Source: Neonectria sp. B-13 (Eukaryota > Ascomycota > Sordariomycetes > Hypocreales > Nectriaceae). From it: 64,000 nt of DNA. Location: contig NOKP01000003.1 of NCBI GenBank assembly GCA_002682825.1, positions 3,038,001 through 3,102,000 of the forward strand, given 5' to 3'. This document shows positions 55,954-64,000 of the stretch, piece by piece (within the stretch, counting starts at the first letter, position 1; each line of letters starts with the position of its first letter). Both the position numbers and the translations under genes were made by a program. Under the pieces are notes generated by a model that did no database searches, was not told the origin of the DNA, and saw only the letters and a program-made list of their open reading frames with translations.

Positions 55954-57233
55954 ATGGCAGGCGACTGTGGCTCGACCTGCCCAGCTGCAGGCGGCTTCTA
56001 CTCCTACGACCCCAATGTAGGTGGGAACGCCGTCTTGCTGGCGGCATTTGCCATCCTCTCTCTCGTGGTTCCCTACCTGGGCTATCGATCATGGACGCCC
56101 TTGTTCTCCGCCACCCTGACGATGGGCCTTCTCGCCGAAGTGTTGGGGTTTGTCGGCAGAGTCCTCCTTCACTCGACGAGGGATAGCCGCACCTACTTCT
56201 TCCTCTTCCTGTTCGGCACCGTGCTGGGACCGACCTTTATCAGTGCCTCCATCTTCATCATCCTGCCGCACATCCTCAGCATCTACGGAGAGTCCGTCAG
56301 CCCCTTGAACCCTCTGGTGGCCGGACTAGGCTTCTTTAGCCTCATCGCCGTGGCTCTGGCTGTCGAGCTCGTCGGCATTATATTTGTTGCCTACGAATCT
56401 GCCAGCATCAGCGTAAGTTCGCCTGGGGAACAGGCAGAAATGACTCCCACCAGCTAACTCAGCGGACAGCGAAGCTCAGGGGTCAAGATCACCGCCGCCG
56501 GGTTGGGCATCCAGGCCGGCATGTTGCTGGCATGCAGTGCGCTGCATTTCTGGTTCACCCTGGGACTGAGCACCCAGCGTGCGAGCATCGATTCCAGACA
56601 CGCCCAAGTGTACACTTCGTCTCGGTTCAAGAGATTCCTCATGGGTAATACTCCGTGGTTGTGCGAAGCATTATATCCCAGCTGACGATATGATTAGGAA
56701 TGGAGGTGGCGAGCGCTCTTCTCATCGTCTACTCCGTCTACCGCATCGTCGAGTTCGCAGGCGGCGTTCCCGGAACACTCTTCCAGAATCAAACGGCCTT
56801 CATGATCCTGGGCGGTGCCATCCCCTTACTTGCTGCCATCGTGCTCACAGTATTGCATCCTGGCATTGCCTTTGGAGATGCCTGGTCTGCGACATCAGCC
56901 AGTAAACTCAAGGGGCGCCGAGCACCACCACCGCCGATCAAATATCCCCCCGGCCACGCCATTCACCACCGATATGATCCGGATATCCGAAAGCAGTTGT
57001 CCCCGATGTCCGAAAGGCCGTTGAGGAACTCGGCCGGCCCGCCTGAGCTTCCCGCCGGCTCTCCGGGCCTGCCGTCGAGCCCCAGACCCCCGTCTAAACC
57101 GTCGAGCCCGCGGAGTCCGCAGCATCCACTGACTCACTCCTCCGTCGCAGAGAAGCGAAGGAGTTCACGATCAGAGCGCAGGCCTCCAACTCAAGCTCCA
57201 GGTGGGCTGGTGAATAGCGAGGAGCTGTGGTGA
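55954..57233 (+). CDS. RTA1-like seven-helix lipid-translocating exporter family protein, 389 aa
   Basis: Fungus-specific membrane family (Rta1/Rsb1/Pug1) linked to export of lipids or resistance to toxic compounds; the substrate here is unknown. Exons 55954-56412, 56470-56644 and 56698-57233 sum to 1170 bases in frame. Introns: AGC|GTAAGT..GACAG and ATGG|GTAATA..TTAG. The ATG at 55954 is chosen over earlier in-frame codons because MAGDCGSTCPAAGGFYSYDP is the usual short extracellular N terminus. Family features: GRVLLHSTRDSRTYFFLFLF, then LGPTFISASIFIILPHIL, GVKITAAGLGIQAGMLLACS, and RFLMGMEVASALLIVYSVYR, then FAGGVPGTLFQNQTAFMILG. Seven helices are consistent. The C-terminal 100 residues are Pro/Ser/Arg-rich, with repeated SP motifs, and probably cytosolic. 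It converges with the rhodopsin-domain gene. Confidence 0.92.
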
Positions 57234-57693
57234 GAAGGGCTTGGAGATTTGACGAACTGGACGAATATTTGAGGGAGGTATGTCGTTGGGGTCTGGAAAC
57301 AATGGGAATAGATACCTTGAACGGCTGCTGGGTGGCTGGATCTGTTCTCGTATATACTTCTTGCTTATGCGGTAGGATTCTTTGTCGCATCTCTTTTGGA
57401 TCACATCCCTCGGGGATCAATTCGTTACAGCTGGACAGATAGTCCAGCATTTGACTGGGTCATGTCGGATATTGGGGAGCCTTTGGGTTACACATTGCGA
57501 TGCTGGGTATCGTAATTAGTTGTTTGTTGGATAGTCTATCATTAATTCCGGACATGACATTATACATCTTAAGGTCCCGAGACTGTGAATAGGAGCGCCT
57601 CCTCCCGCCTACCACAGTCCAGGTTGTATATACATAATATACAGAGCAAACAGGGTAAAAGGCAATATGGGTTATCGTCCCTGAACCGCCGTG
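57234..57693. other. Intergenic between convergent 3' ends
   Basis: Shared 3' flank of the RTA1-like and rhodopsin-domain genes; AT-rich, no gene. Confidence 0.65.
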
Positions 57694-59095
57694 TCATACC
57701 GCATGCCACGTCGTCTTGACGTCTTTGACTTGTACCCCCTCCTCTATCCTCACGTGCACATCGGTGCGCATCGTGATGCCCTTGTCCATGTGGTTCATCT
57801 CCATGATGTCGGTCGTCGAGTTGCCGGCCGTGACGGTGACCCTGCCGCTCGCGCTGTCGCTTTCCTTGTCGATGGCGCTGCCCTGCTTGATGTAGCCGCT
57901 GGCGCCGGGCCATTCGCGGGTGCGGGAATGGGCGGTAGTGCCGGTCCGCGACGACTTCTTGTTGGTGCTGTCGAGACGGCTGCGCAGGCCGAGCTTGTAG
58001 GAGACGAGGCGGAGGAAGGGCTGCAGGGCGGGGAAGCAGCCGCACCAGAGGCCGACGTGGACTTCGAGGACGGTCCAGGGGCTGACACGAGCCATCTTGT
58101 AGGTGCTGAGAGAGGAAGTGTTAGCCATGATTTGTGTAGCGGGGGGGGGGGGGGGGGTTGTTAACGAACGNNNNNNNNNNNNNNNNNNNNNNNNNNNNNN
58201 NNNNNNNNNNNNNNNNNNNNNNNNNNNNNNNNNNNNNNNNNNNNNNNNNNNNNNNNNNNNNNNNNNNNNNCAGATGGGGAGACTGAAGAGCGCAGCGTCG
58301 ACGCAGATGCTGACGATGGAGTGCGCCCACATCATGCGCGCCTCGACGTCTTTGCTTATACATTTACGGTCTGGCTTGCTGGCGTCGAAGAGATCGCTGT
58401 TTTTGCAGGTCAGTCGAGGGAAACATAGGACCATTTGAGGAGGTCTGACGTACCCAATCGGTCTACACTCTGTGAGGAAGAAGAAGAACGAAGTGAGGGT
58501 GATGATGACAATGACTGCGCCGGTCACCCAGACATAGCGCGTGAAGACGCCTACGGGGCATTGTTAGCAGTGCGTTGGTTTATGTCGTTGTTGGACACCA
58601 TGACTTACGGTCTTTACTTAGACGGGGTAGGAAAGCTAGAATGGAGAGTCGGACCATGCCGCAGGCCAGGAAGAAGAGCAGTTGGTTAATGGGCAGCGTC
58701 TGAGGCAGGCTCTCAGTCAGCGAGTGTTGACGACGGCAAGGTGGTGTAAGTACCGAAAAGAAAGATATTTTTTGATCCTCCGAGAGGTCATCCATCGGCG
58801 CGCCGGCTCCGTAGTTCACAAGGACGATCTCCATCGCCGACAGGGCCATGGCGAGCAACTGGCGAACGGGGGGCGGTTAGCTGTGGACGTTCTTAGACAT
58901 GGCGTTTCTCAGCCGGGGCACACTCACATAGGCAACGACGGCGATGATGTCGTCGACGCCGATGGCCTTGGTCATGAAGGCGCGGACCTGGAGACGGGCG
59001 GCGATGATCAAGGTGGTGATAACCATGAGAGCAATGTTGAGGTTGCGAATCATGTCGCTGTGGGACTGGAGCGTCCCGTCCGGGTTGGAACCCAT
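57694..59095 (-). CDS. Fungal rhodopsin-domain integral membrane protein, interrupted by an assembly gap
   Basis: Belongs to the large fungal 'rhodopsin domain' (PTH11-related) group of seven-helix proteins; no retinal-binding role is implied. Exons: 59095-58928, 58858-58754, 58699-58609, 58550-58454, 58396 to the gap at 58271, and after the gap 58105-57694. Each intron has GT..AG borders and the phases agree, for example [35 protein letters not shown] and ECRPIG|DLFDASK. Signatures: [48 protein letters not shown], and [19 protein letters not shown]. After the gap, [20 protein letters not shown] begins the sixth helix region and leads to the last helices and a hydrophilic tail. The fifth helix and the following loop are lost in or near the gap, so the gene is probably intact in the organism but cannot be fully read here. 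Confidence 0.88.
58141..58157. repeat. Run of 17 G at the edge of the gap
   Basis: An uninterrupted G17 homopolymer 13 bases before the N run; a likely reason why assembly stopped. Confidence 0.95.
58171..58270. other. Scaffold gap of 100 N
   Basis: Exactly 100 unknown bases, the conventional size for a gap of unknown length. It lies inside the rhodopsin-domain gene. Confidence 0.98.
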
Positions 59096-62000
59096 GATTT
59101 GTTGGTGTGTCTGTCGGTTCCTACAACAGCAAGTGTTTTTCTTCTTCTTCTTTACTCCGCCCCTGCGTCGAAGGATAGGAACTGAAGCAAGCCCAACTGC
59201 ATGAGGGCGTAAAACGGAAAATGGTTCTAGAAGAAGCAAAACCAGGGGAAACGGGGGCGCGAGTGAAGCTTTGCCCATGGGAAAGGCTGTTAGTTAATAT
59301 GGAGGGTGGAACTCGGATGGGTTCACTTCTGCAGACTCAGCCAGGAAGCTGTTTTGAGACAAGCATGTTAGTGGCGGGCGCGGATTCCAAACGGCATGTG
59401 TGTGCCATTGGTTTTGGTCCTGCCAGGGCTGGACTACACTAGCAATAGGTACGAACGGATTAGTTCAGTTCATTCAGTTCAGTTCAGTTCAGTTTAGTCC
59501 AGTCCAGTCCCATTGTTCTCTTCTGCAGGATCCGATGTCTGACATTCGGCACGGGGAGGACGCTGACGGTGCCGCAGGATAGGTTTGCGCTTCACGCCCC
59601 GGACAGCACTGACATCGATAGTCGAGACGCGTAGCGCCTTGGTTCTTTCTTGTTTCCTTTGTGGTCCTGGCCTCGGTTGGTTTGATAGCGATGGCGTCCT
59701 TTCGGCCCCCGGAACGCTTGTGGCGGAGAAGCTAACGATGTCAGCGGCGCCACAGCTAGGGCGGACATGATCCGAAGCAGTAGCAGGTTAGTACTGTACG
59801 AGTAACTGCCTGCACGTGGGTTAGGGTGTTGCGACATGCCGCTGAGCAAGCATCGACTCTGACTCGCAAAATGGGAGAACGGCTGGGCAGCCCACATCGC
59901 GAGCAGACAGGGGGCCCGGAGGTCTGGTTCGAGGGAAAACTGTTCAAAACTGTTCAGGGGATGGGGATTTGGGGGGGGGAAAAGGGCACAGGAGAGCAGA
60001 GCAGAGCCGGGTTGTGTAGTATTTGTTGGCTCGCAGTGCAGATGGATGCAGAGTGTGGTTGAAGTTGCATCCTGGGCAGTGGCGTTGATGAATTTCATCA
60101 AAGGCAGCCTGCAGGGGGAAGCTGTCACGACGACTGGCCTTTGCTTGCACTGCTACTTTCATACATATTGTTGTACCTGGTTTGGTCTCGATCTGGCGTG
60201 GAGGGAGGACTGGAGACTCAGGGACCGGGAGGTGGGTAGACTATCCGATAGACATACTAGACTACTGGCTGACAGACAGTTGACAGACTGACAGACTACT
60301 GACACAGCCTGGTTTATTAGACAGGGACTTGGATCTAATCACCCGCACCAACCACCAGTAAACTCGACAATGGCCATATATCTACAGGTCAGGTGTGATT
60401 CCGCATGGCGGAAGAGGCGACTGAGCTCTGCTGCTATCCCAGACCATCCCTCCTAGCCCCGTGGTAAAATGAGATAAACCCCGAGTTGGCATCCCGGCCG
60501 CATCGGAACAGGGGACGGGCTGGCATCTCCGCATGTCTCGTTCTTTCTTGGCTGCAGCTCTTGGTGCGAAGATGAAGATGAAGATTGAGTTGCGCGCTGC
60601 CGCATTCCGAAGTGTTAGCGGGGGGGGGGGGGCACGAGTCAAGTGGAGTGAGTGGGTGGACTCCCACATACCGACAAGCTCGAGAAGTTGAGTGAGGCCA
60701 AGGAATCGACTAATAAGCCCTGTATGATCATCCAGCGGCGGCGTTCAGACTGCGCTCGAACCCTTCCGTGTTGGGGAGGATGGCGACATGCATCGTCATA
60801 CATACTTAGTTAGTGACTGGCTGCTGAACGAGCCTGGACAGGGGGGGATAAATGACTGCCTCACTTCTTTGTCCCTGATATTGTACAGTGCAGTACAGTG
60901 CAGCGCAGCACAGTAGCAGTACCCACCATGTGATACAGACATGCATCGCAGTGCAGCACATCACACACACCAGCCATCTGCACCTTGACAGGGGCTTAGT
61001 ACTTTCCGTCGAGTATTCCCCAAGTCTCACCCACAGCTTGATCGGAAAAACTGCCAATATCCATCCGTCGCCTAGATATTAGCCGGTAGCCGCCGCCCAG
61101 ATCGGTATTCAGATCCGTGCCTGCATTGGCTGCGGGAGGTTGCCAATTCAACGACGCCATGTCGCGTCGCCATGTGCTTGATCGCCAGCGAGCCCAAAAA
61201 CCATGATGAGTGGATCTCGTTGCTGATCACCAAAGGACTGGCCGGTCGCTCGAGGAGGCGTTCCCACGTCGCGAGAGAAGAGGGAAAAAGAAACAAAAAG
61301 CCCGACAAGGGGCCCTGTCTGACAGGGACAATTGCAGCTCGATTCAGATAACGCCCAAGGGACGGATCAGCCCCTAGCTCGTCTCTCAGTAGGCTGTGCT
61401 ATCGCCTTAGCAGACTTGATGCGCTCCAGATCGTCTGCGGCTCTTCCTTCAGCCTCGATGGGGCTTCCTTGCTAAGGACTAGAACGAGGTTACATGGGGA
61501 TGCTGGTGTTTTTTTTCCTCATAGGAGAGAGATGGAGACACATCAGGCCATCTCAGGCTGACTGCCGGAGTAACCCTCGACTCGCTTAAGCAGGAGGCAC
61601 GCCCGCGTGCGAGTTCGGGGTCTGGAGTAGATGAGATGGATATGGATGGCATTTGTCGTCTGTCTGTCTGCCTCTCTTTCTCAGTCTAACGCCACGACTT
61701 GTCAAGCCGCCGCTTCTTTGCTCTAATTACCTGCTTCAATGACGGCCCACCCCCCTCCCGAAAACAACAAGAGGCCAGCACCAACAATCCCAGACTTCCA
61801 AGCATCGCCAAGCACCTTAACGTCAGCTGTTCTGGGCTGACTCTCAGCGCCACATGGTCTAGTGCAACACTCCGCAAATCGCGCTGCGGATCATGTCGAG
61901 TTTGTGTCGGCTGGTTTCGGCGGGCGGAAGCCAGACAAGAGAGACCCTGGGGCCCTGCCGCGCGCTGTGTGTTTTGCCCGTCCAACGACCACCAACAAAA

Positions 62001-63214
62001 GGTCGATTCCAGTGGTGCCTGGTGCTTATTACAGCTGCAACTACTGCTGCAGCGTGTCTCATCCTGCAGCAACTTGAGACCTCCGGCCTGCCTGCGTATG
62101 TTGGTAGGGCTGGTAATCTCGGTTGCGCCTGTTGTGTGCCCAGTTGGGCGACTGAGTTGCGGCTCTGGATCTCGCACGCGTGCGGAGGATGGACAAATGC
62201 GAGAGAATGCGACTCTGGGTGGATTTGTCCTGCTCTTGAAGCTTCATCCGCATGCCTTTTTTTTCATGGAAGTATGCCAGATTTGCTCAATTATGCACAG
62301 GGATGCCGCTCGTTCCTTCAGCCGCTGCCGAGTCTCGGTCGATCGGGAGAGCGTGCATTATGTCTCACATGCTTGGAACAGCGAGAGACAGAACTAGGAA
62401 CGAGCAAACCGACGAACCCAAGGTTTCTTTTCCCCAGGAACAAGCCACAAATGTACTCCACAAGTTTGCGTGGAATGCACAATGGACCGACGTTTCTAAG
62501 AACGAGGAAACGGCGCCGGCTGTAAGAGGTTGACATTATGCCTCAAGCCACCAACAAACCCACAGGCCCAACGCCCAACACGCCTTCTCCCGTCCTCATG
62601 CCAAGCATCCAGGGATTTCCTTCTGGTTACAATTTGTGGATTCCGTGTGTTTCTTTAGGACGTGGGCTGGCTTCCCACAGCCTTCCGGTTCGTCCATCTG
62701 TTGTATCAAAGTCCCAAGCCCGCCCACTTCCTGCAAAAGCCAGGGTTCCCGTCTAGCGCCGCTCCCCATGAATGGCCGATGCCTCCCCTGAACCCTGATG
62801 ATCCAAACTCCTCGACATGTTCATGTCCATGCCCATGCTGTGCTCGGGTGGTAGTCGTGGTGGTTCTTGGTGATGTTGGCCGGTTGGTGGGCAATTCTCA
62901 CTTATTCCGTGTGGGGGCACCACGGGACGCGGAAGGGCGGGAGGAATTCTCAGACCCTGTCTCTGCTTTGATTGAGGTGTTTGTAAAGGGCCAGGAAAGG
63001 GATCACAGACAGCCGGATAGCTACCGTTTATGTATGTATACCTCGAGTCCGTCCTCGACCGTCCTCGACTTCTAGCTCGTCTCTGATCTGCACGCAAGCC
63101 TTGACCTTCTGTCTTTCGTTTATATCTCCGACACGTCAAGACTTGGCTCTGTGATCATCGTCTCTTGCAGATCTTCTTCTGTCATTGCCCATTGGTTGCC
63201 AATCCTTCATCAAT
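59096..63214. other. Long gene-poor region between divergent genes
   Basis: About 4.1 kb without a supportable gene. Contents: GTTCA/GTCCA short repeats at 59465-59508, a G13 run at 60620-60632, imperfect CTGACAGAC repeats around 60265-60300, and GTACAGTGCA units at about 60882-60905. The last 200 bases should contain the tyrosinase promoter and leader. Confidence 0.55.
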
Positions 63215-64000
63215 ATGCGTCTGTCTACTCTCCTCGCCGTGGCGTCCATTGCCGCCGAGACTGGCCTCGGAGCCGCCTCCTCCCAGTGCGGCTGCACCAA
63301 GCCTGTCGTTCGAAAGGAATGGTCAGTGATACTCTGAATATTCTTCCGGTGCCTTGATGCTGGCACAATTCGACATACGTACTTACAAGAACCTTCGCAG
63401 GCGAACCCTGAGCACCGACCAGAAACACGAGTACATCGCTGCCGTCAAGTGCCTCGCTAGCAAGCCTTCGCAGACCGGAGGCATCTACCCAGGTGCCAAG
63501 TCTCGCTATGACGACTTCGTAGCCACTCACATTGTGAACACTGACTATATTCACTTTGTTGTAAGTTTCCACCCTTGGCCCTGAGACTTGTTGAACATGT
63601 TACTGATTCGAGTAGGGATTCTTTCAAGCGTGAGTGCCTACCATGAGGCTTTGTCAACATTGGGTTTGGACTAACACGTTATCTATAGGTGGCATCGCAT
63701 GTTCGTCAACCAGTACGAGAAAGACCTTCGAAACCTGTGCGGTTGGACCGGCGGACAGCCTTACTGGAGTGCGTACCCTTGAGGCATTACTCACTGAATG
63801 TAGCTGACAGAACGATAGACTGGTCTCTGGACTCAGGGTCAGTCGAAGACTTCCTGGGCTCGCCCCTATTTGACCCCGAAACTGGGTTCGGAGGTTCGTC
63901 ATATACTTGAAACCTCATTCTCCGCATGGTACTCACACAATATAGGCAATGGCCCGTTCATCGACAGCACGGGCTGGACCAACATCACCAGACAGATCCC
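63215..64000 (+). CDS. Secreted tyrosinase (type-3 copper enzyme), 5' part
   Basis: Oxidises phenols to quinones; fungal members serve melanin or secondary-metabolite steps. The gene runs off the window. Exons: 63215-63321, 63401-63560, 63616-63629 (only 14 bases), 63689-63768, 63819-63893 and 63946 to the end. All junctions keep frame: RKEW|RTLS, YIHFV|GFFQA|WHRMFVNQYE, QPYW|NWSLD and GFGG|NGPFIDSTG. A signal peptide is likely (MRLSTLLAVASIAAETGLGA), followed by a CGC pair usual in this group. The copper-A site is visible: a His in VATHIV, the second in IHFVGFF and the third in WHRMF, the latter two nine residues apart as in tyrosinases. CGWTGGQPYWNW is the typical following block. The copper-B site lies beyond the window. 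Confidence 0.93.

Overview
This window comes from a filamentous ascomycete nuclear genome. Protein content and the genome style (many 45-130 nt GT-AG introns, GC-rich genes, long 5' leaders, abundant simple repeats) point to the Sordariomycetes, most likely Hypocreales. That placement is inference from family resemblance, not a search result. A run of exactly 100 N (58171-58270) marks a scaffold gap. I recognise 16 well-supported protein genes, one small candidate gene and one probable gene relic. I see no tRNA, rRNA, CRISPR array or intact transposon.

Left part (1-20.7 kb): the 3' part of a phosphatidylserine decarboxylase of the PSD2 type (+), a small Ser/Pro-rich candidate gene (-), an eight-helix membrane protein of the DUF6536 type (-), a large leucine-rich-repeat protein of the Mhp1 'cell wall biogenesis' type (-), a decayed ankyrin-like fragment, ribosomal protein L5 (-) and, divergent from it, a HAD-family hydrolase (+). 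The RPL5/HAD interval carries tandem GATA elements and a telobox-like AGCCCTAAC.

Middle part (21.7-44.2 kb): a T5orf172/GIY-YIG-like protein (+), a five-exon Zn2Cys6 transcription factor (-) whose zinc cluster is split by an intron, an SP-RING (MIZ) SUMO-ligase-like protein (-), a Boi1/2-type SH3-SAM-PH polarity scaffold (+), a FHL1-type FHA/forkhead regulator (-) and a MOT1 molybdate transporter (-).

Right part (44.2-64 kb): a 65-residue single-pass membrane protein (+), a mitochondrial-looking alpha/beta-hydrolase lipase (-), an arrestin-like trafficking adaptor with a PPxY motif (-), an RTA1-like seven-helix protein (+) convergent with a fungal rhodopsin-domain membrane protein broken by the gap (-), and the 5' part of a secreted tyrosinase (+) cut by the window end.

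The genes are mostly unrelated housekeeping and regulatory genes; no operon or complete biosynthetic cluster is visible. FHL1 (a known controller of ribosomal protein genes in yeast) and RPL5 lie in the same window but are not adjacent. Gene-poor stretches of 2-5 kb separate blocks and contain mainly microsatellites. Exon borders given here were worked out by hand from GT/AG sites and reading-frame phase. For every multi-exon gene whose two ends lie in the window and whose body is unbroken, the summed exon length is a multiple of three. I did not find a convincing new biological system. The most useful observations are gene-structure points that automatic annotation could easily miss.
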